NCBI RefSeq assembly: GCF_001428305.1
Contig: NZ_LMRZ01000004.1
Coordinates: 510,446-574,445, forward strand
Length of the DNA: 64,000 bases
Reading direction: 5' to 3'
Origin: Janibacter sp. Soil728
GTDB taxonomy: Bacteria; Actinomycetota; Actinomycetes; Actinomycetales; Dermatophilaceae
The notes under the pieces are model-generated. The model made no database searches, had not been told where the DNA came from, and saw only the letters and a program-made list of their open reading frames with translations. The translations under genes were made by a program, and so were the position numbers. Of the stretch, positions 34,963 through 42,508 are shown in pieces (the first letter of the stretch is position 1; each line of letters begins with the position of its first letter).

Positions 34963-36266
34963 CAGCGCACCCGCACGGCAGCCCGGCGACGGGCCACGAG
35001 GGTCAGACCGAAGGCGAGCAGGCCGGTGCCCGTCCCCAGGACCCAGAACGGGGTGCGCGACGTGACGCCGTCGGTCTGGACGACCGCGGGGATCTCGGGC
35101 TGTGCGACCGGCTGGTCCGTGACCGCGTCGCCGCTGTCACCGGAGTCGGTGCCGGCGTCCGTGTCGGAGCCGGCGTCCGTGCCGGTGTCGGCGTCCGTGC
35201 CGGTGTCGCCGCCCGGGGCGGGCGCGGCGCAGTCGGTGGTGGGCGTGGCCGCGCCCTGGCCCGCAGAGGTGACCGTGGCATAGGACTGATCGGTCCGGCC
35301 GAGCAGGGCCTGGGTCGTCGAGCGGGTGATGGTGCCATCGGGCGCTGCCTCGGCCCCCTTCGCCACGGCAGCGTCGAAGTCGGCCTGGTTGTAGGCGACT
35401 GCCCCGACGAGCGCGGGGGTGTCGCACCCGAAGGTCAGCGCCTCGAGGTAGGCGAGGGCCTGCGTCCTGGCGCCGTCGCGCCCGGCGATGCGCAGCGCGG
35501 TCGCCGCCAGCCCGGTGCTGTTGGCATTGGTGCCCTCGGTGGTCGCACCGCCGCCGATGCCGCCGCTGCCGTCCTGACGACCCTCGAGGTAGTCGGCAGC
35601 GGACTGGACCTGCGCGTCGTGGCCGCCGACGAGGTCGAGGGCCTGGACCGCGGTCGAGGTGGCATCGGGGTCGGAGACGCACCCGTCCTTGAAGTCGAGG
35701 CTGAAGCCGCCGTCGTCGCACTGCTGCGCGAGCAGGAAGTCGACGGACGCCGGCGTGGGGTTGGTGCCGGCCCGCTCGAGACCGATGATCCCGAAGGACT
35801 GGCCCAGGGTGTTGGAGTAGTCCCCGTACTGGGACTGGTCGACGAACTGGCCGTTGTCGGCCTCGAGCGAGCGCTGCTGCGCGACGAGGTCGACGCCGCC
35901 GACCGAGTGGGGGTCCAGACCGCGGGCGCTGGCGAAGGTCAGCAGCTTGCCGGTGGCCGCGGAGTAGATCTCGTCGCCGGAGCCGTGGTAGGAGCCGGCG
36001 TTGGCGACGATGTAGTCGGTGGCCGCAGCCGAGACGTCGCCCGCCGTGCCGGTGGCCGACATGGCCAGGACCGCGTCGATGGTCAGGCCGAGGTCGTCAT
36101 AGGACTGTCCGCCGGAGGAGACGACGAGTCGGTTGCCGCCCGCGTCGAGCTGGCTGGCGAGGTAGGCGACGGAGTCGTCGGGGCTGGCGGCCGAGGCGGC
36201 GGGAGCCAGGACGAGCCCGGCGACGCCGACCGTGGCGGTAAGGGCGAGCGAAGGCAGGGAACGCAT
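34962..36266 (-). CDS. Secreted, anchored alpha-alpha-barrel protein like the alpha domain of intrinsic factor
   Basis: A 434-residue exported protein and first gene behind the cobalamin riboswitch. Signal peptide residues 1-27. Residues about 28-345 show the helical repeats of prenyltransferase/squalene-cyclase-like alpha-alpha barrels, the fold also used by the N-terminal domain of vertebrate intrinsic factor and transcobalamin: repeated TSTAVQALDLVG, GLAATALRIAG and QSFGIIGLERAG helices separated by Gly-rich QxxDGGFS and DGSGGIGGG turns. A low-complexity Thr/Asp/Gly linker (about 350-385) leads to a TM segment and RRRAAVRVR tail. AAGG lies ten bases before ATG 36266. Corrinoid binding is inferred from riboswitch and fold. 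Confidence 0.85.
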   Translation of the reverse strand: MRSLPSLALTATVGVAGLVLAPAASAASPDDSVAYLASQLDAGGNRLVVSSGGQSYDDLGLTIDAVLAMSATGTAGDVSAAATDYIVANAGSYHGSGDEIYSAATGKLLTFASARGLDPHSVGGVDLVAQQRSLEADNGQFVDQSQYGDYSNTLGQSFGIIGLERAGTNPTPASVDFLLAQQCDDGGFSLDFKDGCVSDPDATSTAVQALDLVGGHDAQVQSAADYLEGRQDGSGGIGGGATTEGTNANSTGLAATALRIAGRDGARTQALAYLEALTFGCDTPALVGAVAYNQADFDAAVAKGAEAAPDGTITRSTTQALLGRTDQSYATVTSAGQGAATPTTDCAAPAPGGDTGTDADTGTDAGSDTDAGTDSGDSGDAVTDQPVAQPEIPAVVQTDGVTSRTPFWVLGTGTGLLAFGLTLVARRRAAVRVR

Positions 36267-36359
36267 CTGTGGCGACCTTTCGGGTGGACCGTTGGTCTTG
36301 ACCCGGGCGCGGAGTGCGTCGGGCTCGACCCGTTGTCCTCGACGGGTTGTGGTGGAGCC
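36267..36359 (-). other. Riboswitch expression platform and leader
   Basis: Between the aptamer and the ATG there is a small hairpin (ACCCGT/ACGGGT, around 36331-36350) but no T-run. Control at the level of translation is therefore more likely than transcription termination, as in other actinobacterial cobalamin leaders. Confidence 0.5.
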
Positions 36360-36451
36360 TCGCGATGTCTCAGGTGCTCCGGCTTGCCGACGAGCGGCTC
36401 ACGGTTGCGGGACAGCGCCGGAATTGCACCGGCTTCCCCTGAGGATCGCGA
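36360..36451 (-). ncRNA. Cobalamin (B12) riboswitch aptamer
   Basis: On the minus strand the conserved core is plain: GGGGAAGCCGGTGCAATTCC, followed by GGCGCTGTCCCGCAACCGTGA and then a B12-box variant (AAGCCGGAGCACCTGAGAC). The P1 stem closes with TCGCGAT (36451-36445) against ATCGCGA (36366-36360), and CTCAG pairs with CTGAG inside it. It controls the alpha-barrel/DUF4430/ECF operon, which should be repressed when cobalamin is sufficient. Confidence 0.95.
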
Positions 36452-36502
36452 CTGCCTCGCGGCAGTGCTGTCGTCATGCTACCCCGGGGCTACACTGGGC
36501 CA
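36452..36502. promoter_or_regulatory. Overlapping divergent promoter region of the corrinoid operon and ileS
   Basis: Minus strand: TTGGCC (36496-36501) and TAGCAT (36474-36479) 16 bases apart fit a promoter for the B12 operon. Plus strand: TACACT at 36491-36496 fits a -10 for ileS with a start near 36503. The two promoters would overlap. Confidence 0.45.
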
Positions 36503-36676
36503 ACAGGCGTTCGAGCCGTCATCAGCGGCGAGCCTCCGGAAGAACGGGATCGGCCCCATGCAGGGGCGTTGGTCCTCACTAGACCCGGACGGATGGTCAC
36601 GTGACGGCCGATCGACCAAGAGCGGTCCTCTCCCTTCGCTCGCGTTGGGGGTGGACAAGCGGGGTGGTACCGCGGT
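36503..36676 (+). ncRNA. T-box riboswitch leader of ileS
   Basis: The diagnostic T-box sequence AAGCGGGGTGGTACCGCGG is at 36657-36675; its TGGT pairs with the 3' end of uncharged tRNA-Ile (discriminator A). The upstream stretch has room for the short Stem I found in actinobacterial ileS leaders, and an ATC isoleucine triplet at 36549-36551 is a candidate specifier. No T-run follows, so translational control is expected. Confidence 0.92.
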
Positions 36677-36733
36677 GGCCCAGCCATCGTCCTCGTGGCA
36701 ATGACCACGCCGAGTACCCCCGGAGCCGCAGCG

Positions 36734-39700
36734 ATGACCTACCCCAAGGTCTCCACCACTGACGCGACCACCGTCGTCACGTCCCCCAGCTTTCCCGACC
36801 TCGAGAAGCAGGTCCTGAGCTACTGGGAGGCCGACGGGACCTTCCAGGCGTCCATCGACGCTCGCGAGACCGGCACGGACGGGGCCAACGAGTTCGTCTT
36901 CTACGACGGACCGCCCTTCGCCAACGGACTGCCGCACTACGGCCACCTGCTCACCGGCTACGTCAAGGACGTCGTCCCGCGCTACCAGACGATGCGCGGC
37001 AAGCGGGTCGAGCGCCGCTTCGGCTGGGACACCCACGGTCTGCCGGCCGAGCTCGAGGCGATGCGCCAGCTCGGGCTGAAGACGACCGACGAGATCCGCG
37101 AGCTCGGCATCGAGAAGTTCAACGAGGTCTGCCGCGAGTCCGTGCTGAAGTACACCGGTGACTGGCGCGACTACGTCACCCGTCAGGCCCGCTGGGTCGA
37201 CTTCGACAACGACTACAAGACGCTCAACCCCGGCTTCATGGAGTCGGTCATCTGGGCCTTCAAGTCGATGTACGACAAGGGCCTGGTCTACGAGGGCTTC
37301 CGCGTGCTGCCGTACTGCTGGCAGGACGAGACGCCGCTGTCCAACCACGAGCTGCGGATGGACGACGACGTCTACCAGCAGCGTCAGGACCCGGCGGTCA
37401 CCGTCGGTCTGCAGATGGACACGACCGGCGAGGACCCGGTGCTCGACGGAGCCCACCTGCTCGTGTGGACGACGACCCCGTGGACCCTCCCGAGCCACCT
37501 CGCCGTCATGGTCGGCTCCGAGATCGACTACGTCGTCGTCGAGGCTGCGATCCCCGGTGTCGAAGGGGGGTCTGCTCGCTATGTCCTCGCGGAGGCCCGG
37601 CTCGGTCACTACGCCCGTGAGCTGGGGGAGGAGCCGACGATCGTCGGCCGCTACACCGGCGCCCAGCTGCTGGGCCGCACCTACACCCCTCCGATGTCGT
37701 ACTACGCCGGGCACGCGGGCGCCTTCCGCGTCGTCGCCGCCGACGACGCCGTGACGACGACCGACGGTACGGGCATGGTCCACACCGCCGGCGCCTTCGG
37801 TGAGGTCGACAAGGAGGTCACCGACCGCGAGGGCATCGAGGCCGTCATGCCGGTGGCCAAGGACGGCACCTTCACCGTGCCCGTCACCGACTACGCCGGT
37901 CTGCTCGTCTTCGACGCCAATGGCCCGATCATCGACGCGCTCAAGGCGACCACGCGAGGGGAGCAGGCCGACTCGGTCAGCCCCGGCACGATCCTGCTGC
38001 GCCGCGAGAGCTACGAGCACTCCTACCCGCACTGCTGGCGCTGCCGTCAGCCGCTGATCTACAAGGGCGTCGAGTCCTGGTTCGTCGAGGTCACGGCGAT
38101 CAAGGACAGGATGCTCGCCAACAACGAGCAGATCACCTGGACGCCCGACCACGTCAAGCACGGGCAGTTCGGCAAGTGGCTGGAGAATGCGCGCGACTGG
38201 TCGATCACCCGCAACCGCTTCTGGGGCAGCCCGGTGCCGGTGTGGAAGTCCGACGACCCGGCCTACCCGCGCCTGGACGTCTACGGCTCCTTCGAGGAGA
38301 TCGAGCGCGACTTCGGCAGGCTCCCGATCGGCGCCGACGGCGAGCCTGACCTGCACCGCCCCTTCGTCGACGACCTGACCCGGCCCAACCCCGATGACCC
38401 GACCGGCAAGAGCACGATGCGCCGCGTCGAGGACGTGCTGGACGTGTGGTTCGACTCCGGGTCGATGAGCTACGCCCAGGTGCACTACCCCTTCGAGAAC
38501 GCCGACTGGTTCGAGCACCACTTCCCGGGCGACTTCATCGTCGAGTACATCGGCCAGACCCGCGGCTGGTTCTACACGCTGCACATCCTGGCCACGGCGC
38601 TCTTCGACCGACCGGCCTTCAAGTCGGTCATCAGCCACGGCATCGTCCTGGGCAACGACGGGCAGAAGATGAGCAAGTCCCTGCGCAACTACCCGGACGT
38701 CTCCGAGGTCTTCGACCGCGACGGCGCCGACGCGATGCGCTGGTTCCTCATGTCCAGCCCGATCCTGCGCGGCGGCAACCTCGTCGTCACCGAGCAGGGC
38801 ATCCGCGAGGGCATGCGGCAGGTCCTGCTCCCGCTGTGGAGCTCGTGGTCCTTCTTCTCCCTGTACGCCAACGCGTTGGGTGAGGGCTACGAGGCGAAGT
38901 GGTCGACGGACTCCACCGACCCGCTCGACCGGTACCTGCTGGCCAAGCTGCGCGAGTTCGTCGAGGACGCCACGGCGCGCATGGACGCCTACGACATCGC
39001 CGGCGTCTGCGACTCGACGCGCAGCTTCACCGACGTGCTGACCAACTGGTACATCCGGCGCAGCCGCGAGCGGTTCTGGGCCACCGGTGCTGATCGGGCC
39101 GACGCGGAGGCTGCCTGCGACACCCTCTACACGGCGCTCGAGGTGCTCTGCCGCGTCGCCGCCCCCCTTCTCCCGCTGACGACCGAGGAGGTCTGGCGCG
39201 GGCTGACGGGGGAGCGCTCCGTGCACCTCGCGGACTGGCCGGACGCCGAGCAGCTGCCCGCCGACCACGACCTCGTCGTGGCGATGGACACCGCCCGCGC
39301 CGTCTGCAGCTCCGCGAGCGGTCTGCGCAAGGCCAACAAGCTGCGCAACCGTCTGCCGCTGCGCGACCTCACGGTCGTCGTGCCCGATGCCCAGCGTCTC
39401 GCGGACTTCGGCGCGATCATCGCCGACGAGGTCAACGTGCGTCAGGTGAGCCTGCTCGACATCGACGACTCTGCCGCACAGGAGTTCGGCGTGAGCCAGA
39501 AGCTCGCGGTCAACGCCCGCGCCGCCGGCCCGCGTCTGGGCAAGCAGGTGCAGGTCGCGATCAAGGGCTCCAAGTCCGGTGACTGGTCCGTCGCCGACGA
39601 CGGCACCGTGACCGCCGGCGGCATCGACCTGGTCGAGGGCGAGTACACGCTCGAGACCATCGCGGCCGATGACGAAGGGAGCCAGCGGGCGACCGCGATG

Positions 39701-40033
39701 CTCCCCGGGTCCGTGGGCGGCTTCATCGTCCTCGACACCGAGGTCACCGACGAGCTCGCCGCAGAAGGCCTGGCCCGCGATGTCGTGCGCGCCGTGCAGG
39801 AGGCCCGCAAGCAGGCCGGCCTGGAGGTCTCCGACCGGATCAGCCTGACGATCACCGGGTCGCAGCGAGTGTGGGAGGCGACCGTCGCCCACCAGGGCCT
39901 CATCGTCGACGAGACCCTGGCCGGTCAGTTCGGCTCCGCTCCCACGCTCGAGGCCTTGCCGCTGAAGGACGGCGTCATCGAGACCGAGCTCTCCGGGAGC
40001 GAGCAGGTGCGGATCAAGGTCAGCAGGATCTGA
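36734..40033 (+). CDS. ileS: Isoleucyl-tRNA synthetase, eukaryotic/archaeal-like type
   Basis: Charges tRNA-Ile and edits valine. It is 1099 residues. HIGH appears as HYGH ([15 protein letters not shown], about residue 69) and KMSKS is intact ([12 protein letters not shown], about 645); the sequence style ([27 protein letters not shown]) belongs to the long IleS type common in actinobacteria that, unlike the E. coli type, is often naturally mupirocin-insensitive. ATG 36734 is preferred because GGAG lies eight bases upstream; ATG 36701 and GTG 36695 are in frame. It is regulated by the T-box leader. lrgA begins right at its stop. Confidence 0.95.
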   Translation: MTYPKVSTTDATTVVTSPSFPDLEKQVLSYWEADGTFQASIDARETGTDGANEFVFYDGPPFANGLPHYGHLLTGYVKDVVPRYQTMRGKRVERRFGWDTHGLPAELEAMRQLGLKTTDEIRELGIEKFNEVCRESVLKYTGDWRDYVTRQARWVDFDNDYKTLNPGFMESVIWAFKSMYDKGLVYEGFRVLPYCWQDETPLSNHELRMDDDVYQQRQDPAVTVGLQMDTTGEDPVLDGAHLLVWTTTPWTLPSHLAVMVGSEIDYVVVEAAIPGVEGGSARYVLAEARLGHYARELGEEPTIVGRYTGAQLLGRTYTPPMSYYAGHAGAFRVVAADDAVTTTDGTGMVHTAGAFGEVDKEVTDREGIEAVMPVAKDGTFTVPVTDYAGLLVFDANGPIIDALKATTRGEQADSVSPGTILLRRESYEHSYPHCWRCRQPLIYKGVESWFVEVTAIKDRMLANNEQITWTPDHVKHGQFGKWLENARDWSITRNRFWGSPVPVWKSDDPAYPRLDVYGSFEEIERDFGRLPIGADGEPDLHRPFVDDLTRPNPDDPTGKSTMRRVEDVLDVWFDSGSMSYAQVHYPFENADWFEHHFPGDFIVEYIGQTRGWFYTLHILATALFDRPAFKSVISHGIVLGNDGQKMSKSLRNYPDVSEVFDRDGADAMRWFLMSSPILRGGNLVVTEQGIREGMRQVLLPLWSSWSFFSLYANALGEGYEAKWSTDSTDPLDRYLLAKLREFVEDATARMDAYDIAGVCDSTRSFTDVLTNWYIRRSRERFWATGADRADAEAACDTLYTALEVLCRVAAPLLPLTTEEVWRGLTGERSVHLADWPDAEQLPADHDLVVAMDTARAVCSSASGLRKANKLRNRLPLRDLTVVVPDAQRLADFGAIIADEVNVRQVSLLDIDDSAAQEFGVSQKLAVNARAAGPRLGKQVQVAIKGSKSGDWSVADDGTVTAGGIDLVEGEYTLETIAADDEGSQRATAMLPGSVGGFIVLDTEVTDELAAEGLARDVVRAVQEARKQAGLEVSDRISLTITGSQRVWEATVAHQGLIVDETLAGQFGSAPTLEALPLKDGVIETELSGSEQVRIKVSRI

Positions 40034-40402
40034 GTGGGCGTGTTGGGCGGGCTGCTCTGGCTCTTGGGCTGCCAGCTCGTCGGCGAGGTCCTCGTGCGCT
40101 TGCTCGGGCTCTCGATCCCCGGTCCCGTCGTGGGGATGGTGCTCCTCTTCGGGGTGCTGTCCCTGCGCCGGCCGGGTCCCGAGTCAGGGACTCTGCGCTT
40201 CTCCGACGGGCTGCTGCGCCATCTGCAGCTGTTCTTCGTGCCCGTCTCGGTGGGGATCATGGTCCACGTCTCCGACCTCGGTCGTCAGTGGCTGCCGATC
40301 AGCGGTGGCCTCGTGCTCTCCTGGGCGGCGGGTCTGGTGACCGTGGCGGTGCTGGCCTCGCGGATGACCCGACGGACGACGGGGGGCGAGGTCGGTGACT
40401 GA
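40034..40402 (+). CDS. lrgA: LrgA/CidA family holin-like membrane protein
   Basis: A 122-residue protein with four hydrophobic segments and the family pattern LSIPGPVVGMVLLFGVL and LFFVPVSVGIM. LrgA/CidA proteins are holin-like and affect autolysis; LrgAB homologues also take part in pyruvate or glycolate transport in some bacteria. GTG 40034 follows the ileS stop with no gap, and its end overlaps lrgB by eight bases, so the three genes are likely read from one message. Confidence 0.88.
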   Translation: MGVLGGLLWLLGCQLVGEVLVRLLGLSIPGPVVGMVLLFGVLSLRRPGPESGTLRFSDGLLRHLQLFFVPVSVGIMVHVSDLGRQWLPISGGLVLSWAAGLVTVAVLASRMTRRTTGGEVGD

Positions 40403-41099
40403 GGCGCTCGACTTCCTGCGGGACTCGCCGCTCACGTGGGTCTTCGTGACCCTGCTGGCCTACCGGGCGGGACTGTGGGTGCGTGCCCGCACGCAAGGCC
40501 ACCCGGTCGCGCAACCGGTGCTGGTCGCCGCGGCGCTCATCATCGCGCTGCTCTCGGTGCTCGGCATCGACTACGACGTGTACATGAGCGGGGGGTCGCT
40601 GATCCACCTCGTGCTCGGACCGGCGACGGTCGCGTTGGCGGTCCCGCTGCACCGACAGGCACACCACCTGCGGGAGATGGCCCTGCCCCTGGCCGTCGCC
40701 CTGCCCGCGGGTGCCCTCGTCTCGATCGGGTCTGCGGTCCTCACCGTGCGTGCCCTCGGGGGAGGGGAGGCGCTGGAGAACACCATCGCCCCCAAGGCCG
40801 CGACGACACCGGTCGCGATCGGCATCGCGGAAAACATCGGTGGGGTGCCCGCCCTCGTCGCGGTCTTCACCATGCTCGCCGGGATGCTCGGGGCGGTCTT
40901 CGGACCGTGGGTCCTCGACCGTCTCGGGGTGCAGGACCGACGCGTCCGCGGGCTGGCGATGGGCGCGGCCTCCCATGGCGTCGGCACCTCGCGCTCGCTG
41001 CACGACAGCATCGTCGAGGGCGCCTTCGCGGGACTGGCCATGGGTCTGACCGCACTCCTGACGAGCCTGCTCGTACCGGTGGTCGTGGCCCTGATCTGA
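40395..41099 (+). CDS. lrgB: LrgB/CidB/YohK family membrane protein
   Basis: A 234-residue integral membrane partner of LrgA. The signature stretch GPATVALAVPLHRQ, the block PKAATTPVAIGIAENIGG and AASHGVGTSRS are characteristic of LrgB. It has about six to eight hydrophobic segments. The role follows LrgA (control of murein hydrolase release or metabolite export). Two perfect palindromes and a bidirectional terminator follow it. Confidence 0.9.
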   Translation: MTEALDFLRDSPLTWVFVTLLAYRAGLWVRARTQGHPVAQPVLVAAALIIALLSVLGIDYDVYMSGGSLIHLVLGPATVALAVPLHRQAHHLREMALPLAVALPAGALVSIGSAVLTVRALGGGEALENTIAPKAATTPVAIGIAENIGGVPALVAVFTMLAGMLGAVFGPWVLDRLGVQDRRVRGLAMGAASHGVGTSRSLHDSIVEGAFAGLAMGLTALLTSLLVPVVVALI

Positions 41100-41100
41100 C

Positions 41101-41126
41101 GTCTGCATTGCCCTATGGCAATGCAG
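41101..41126. repeat. CTGCATTGCC palindrome, copy A
   Basis: CTGCATTGCC-CTAT-GGCAATGCAG (41103-41126) is a perfect 10-bp inverted repeat with a four-base spacer, starting immediately after lrgB. GT precedes it as in copy B. Confidence 0.85.
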
Positions 41127-41140
41127 GTTTGCTGGCCGTT

Positions 41141-41170
41141 CGTCTGCATTGCCATAGGGCAATGCAGACG
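41141..41170. repeat. CTGCATTGCC palindrome, copy B (inverted)
   Basis: CGTCTGCATTGCC-ATAG-GGCAATGCAGACG is a perfect 13-bp inverted repeat. Its spacer is the reverse complement of that in copy A, so A and B are oppositely oriented copies of one element 14 bases apart. Confidence 0.85.
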
Positions 41171-41193
41171 GGCGGCAGTGCATGCAGGCGGGC

Positions 41194-41232
41194 GAAGGGG
41201 GTCGGTCACCGCGATGGCGACCGACCCCCTTC
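41194..41232. terminator. Bidirectional terminator between lrgB and the SRPBCC gene
   Basis: A perfect 14-bp stem (GAAGGGGGTCGGTC at 41194-41207 with its complement at 41219-41232) and an 11-base loop lie between convergent genes. The plus-strand tail is GTCGTGG and no T-run is present. Confidence 0.75.
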
Positions 41233-41239
41233 GTCGTGG

Positions 41240-41746
41240 TCAGACGGCGTCGGCCTGCCGCTCCCAGACCCCGTCCTCCATCGGCTGGCCGGTCTCGAGG
41301 ACCGACTTGATGCCGGAGAGGACCCATGGCCAGCCGCCGCCACCGGCGCCCATCGGGTCGGGGTTGCCGGCGACCTGCTCGGCGGTCGTCGGGCGACCGG
41401 TGAGGTCGTGCGTGAGGGTGAGTCTGGTGGCGCCGTCCGCGGTGGGTTCGATGTCCCAGGTGACGGTGCCCGGCTCCTCGTCCTGGATCCAGACCGGACC
41501 CCAGGTCTGCACGAGCCGGCGCGGCGGGTCGGACTCGAGCACCTCGCCCGTGACGACGACATCGGGCATGTTCATCGACCTCATCTCCTCGCTGGCTCGG
41601 TGCTCGAAGTGGCCGCCGGGGGAGAGGTCGTAGGAGACGTCGCCGGTGTATCCGTAGAGCCGGCTGAACTCCGGGGTCGTGATCGCCTCCCACACGCGCT
41701 CCGGCGTCGCGTTGATGAAGATGCGGTGGATCTGGGTCTCGCTCAT
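41240..41746 (-). CDS. SRPBCC/AHSA1-like domain protein
   Basis: A 168-residue single-domain protein of the START-like (Bet v 1) superfamily, AHSA1 branch: RIFINATPERVWEAITTPEF at the N-terminus, GGHFEHR strand, DIEPTADGATRLTLTHDL and a C-terminal helix. Such proteins hold a hydrophobic ligand cavity; the ligand is unknown. The start ATG 41746 overlaps the stop of the ArsR gene (ATGA), the usual ArsR-SRPBCC pair in which the repressor probably senses the ligand. Confidence 0.85.
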   Translation of the reverse strand: MSETQIHRIFINATPERVWEAITTPEFSRLYGYTGDVSYDLSPGGHFEHRASEEMRSMNMPDVVVTGEVLESDPPRRLVQTWGPVWIQDEEPGTVTWDIEPTADGATRLTLTHDLTGRPTTAEQVAGNPDPMGAGGGGWPWVLSGIKSVLETGQPMEDGVWERQADAV

Positions 41747-42078
41747 GACTCGTCCTCTTCCAGTGCTCGCTTCAGATCGAGCAGCGCGGAGACCCGCGCC
41801 GCCGTGTACTTGCCGATCCACCGGTCGTGGATCGCCCTGATGGGGACGGCGTTGAGGTGGTGCAGCTTGCTCCGTCCCTCCTTGCGGGTGACGACGAGGT
41901 TCGCTTCCTCGAGCAGCCGCAGGTGCTTGGCCACCCCGAACCTCGTCATCTCCACGTGCTCGCGCACGACGGCCTCGAGCTGCGACTGGGTCCGCCCGTC
42001 CTGCTCGAAGAGTGCGTCCAGCAGGATCCGGCGGACGGGGTCCGCCAGAGCCTTGAACACGAGGTCGTCATCGGTCAC
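41743..42078 (-). CDS. ArsR-family helix-turn-helix repressor
   Basis: A 111-residue winged-helix protein: ALADPVRRILLDALF, the HTH around REHVEMTRFGVAKHLRLLEEANLV (residues 36-59) and wing VTRKEGRSKLHHLN. No metal-binding cysteines are visible, so it is not an As/Cd sensor. GTG 42078 is chosen because the likely transcription start is about at that position, making a leaderless message. A perfect operator lies inside its promoter. Confidence 0.88.
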   Translation of the reverse strand: MTDDDLVFKALADPVRRILLDALFEQDGRTQSQLEAVVREHVEMTRFGVAKHLRLLEEANLVVTRKEGRSKLHHLNAVPIRAIHDRWIGKYTAARVSALLDLKRALEEDES

Positions 42079-42085
42079 GCCATCG

Positions 42086-42115
42086 ACATTAGGTGACCAT
42101 ATGGTCACCTGTCAA
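42086..42115 (-). promoter_or_regulatory. Promoter of the ArsR-SRPBCC operon
   Basis: On the minus strand TTGACA (42115-42110) and TAATGT (42091-42086) are separated by 18 bases, with seven bases to GTG 42078. The operator palindrome occupies the spacer. Confidence 0.65.
42091..42110. promoter_or_regulatory. ArsR operator, perfect 20-bp palindrome
   Basis: AGGTGACCATATGGTCACCT is a perfect palindrome lying between the ArsR gene and the divergent cupin gene. It covers the spacer of the ArsR promoter and the likely -35 of the cupin promoter, so one bound dimer would block both. Confidence 0.85.
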
Positions 42116-42132
42116 TGGATAGCCTGAGGGGT

Positions 42133-42468
42133 ATGGACACCACCTTGTACTCCGCGGACGGACTGCTGGAGCTTGCTCCCGAGGGCAAGGGGGACCGGCC
42201 CGGTGTGAAGAAGGCCCTCATCGGCCACGGCGCGCGCGTGGTGATGATGCGCTTCGCCGCTGGGCAGGTGCTGGCCGAGCACACGGCCGCCTTCCCGATT
42301 CTCGTCCAGTGCCTCTCCGGCACGGTCGAGTTCGTCGCGGGGGAGCAGTCGGTCACGCTGACGGCCGGCGTCGCCGCAAACCTGGACGCCGGGGTGCCGC
42401 ACGAGGTCCGTGGTGTCACCGACGCGATCTTCCAGCTCGTGATGCTTGACCCGGCCGCACGACCTTGA
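42133..42468 (+). CDS. Small cupin-domain protein
   Basis: A 111-residue single cupin: HGARVVMMRFAAGQVLAEHTA (motif 1) and SGTVEFVAGEQSVTLTAGVAANLDAGVPHEV (motif 2 region), with histidine and glutamate candidate metal ligands. TAGCCT at 42120-42125 is a likely -10, which makes ATG 42133 leaderless; ATG 42115 is an in-frame alternative. It shares the ArsR operator and so is probably part of the same response. The substrate is unknown. Confidence 0.78.
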   Translation: MDTTLYSADGLLELAPEGKGDRPGVKKALIGHGARVVMMRFAAGQVLAEHTAAFPILVQCLSGTVEFVAGEQSVTLTAGVAANLDAGVPHEVRGVTDAIFQLVMLDPAARP

Positions 42469-42508
42469 GGAGATGCGCACCGCGGGCGCACGACCTCAAC
42501 GAGATGCG
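42456..42508. repeat. 22-bp convergent-end element, copies 2 and 3 in tandem
   Basis: 42456-42477 and 42487-42508 match at 19 of 22 positions (shared CGCACGACCT and AGATGCG ends). The first spans the cupin stop and the second the stop of the convergent siderophore ATPase gene. The inverted copy at 29873-29898 sits the same way between two convergent genes. Confidence 0.7.

Noticed and set aside
35140-35220. Short tandem repeats that resemble a CRISPR or minisatellite
   Set aside because: They are in frame and encode the Thr/Asp/Gly linker of the alpha-barrel protein; there are no spacers.
36325-36350. Hairpin after the cobalamin aptamer as an intrinsic terminator
   Set aside because: Stem of about six pairs and no T-run; described only as part of the expression platform.
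36479-39892. 1137-codon open frame on the minus strand opposite ileS
   Set aside because: Composition-driven shadow of a real gene in high-GC DNA; ileS has complete synthetase motifs and this frame shows no recognisable domain.
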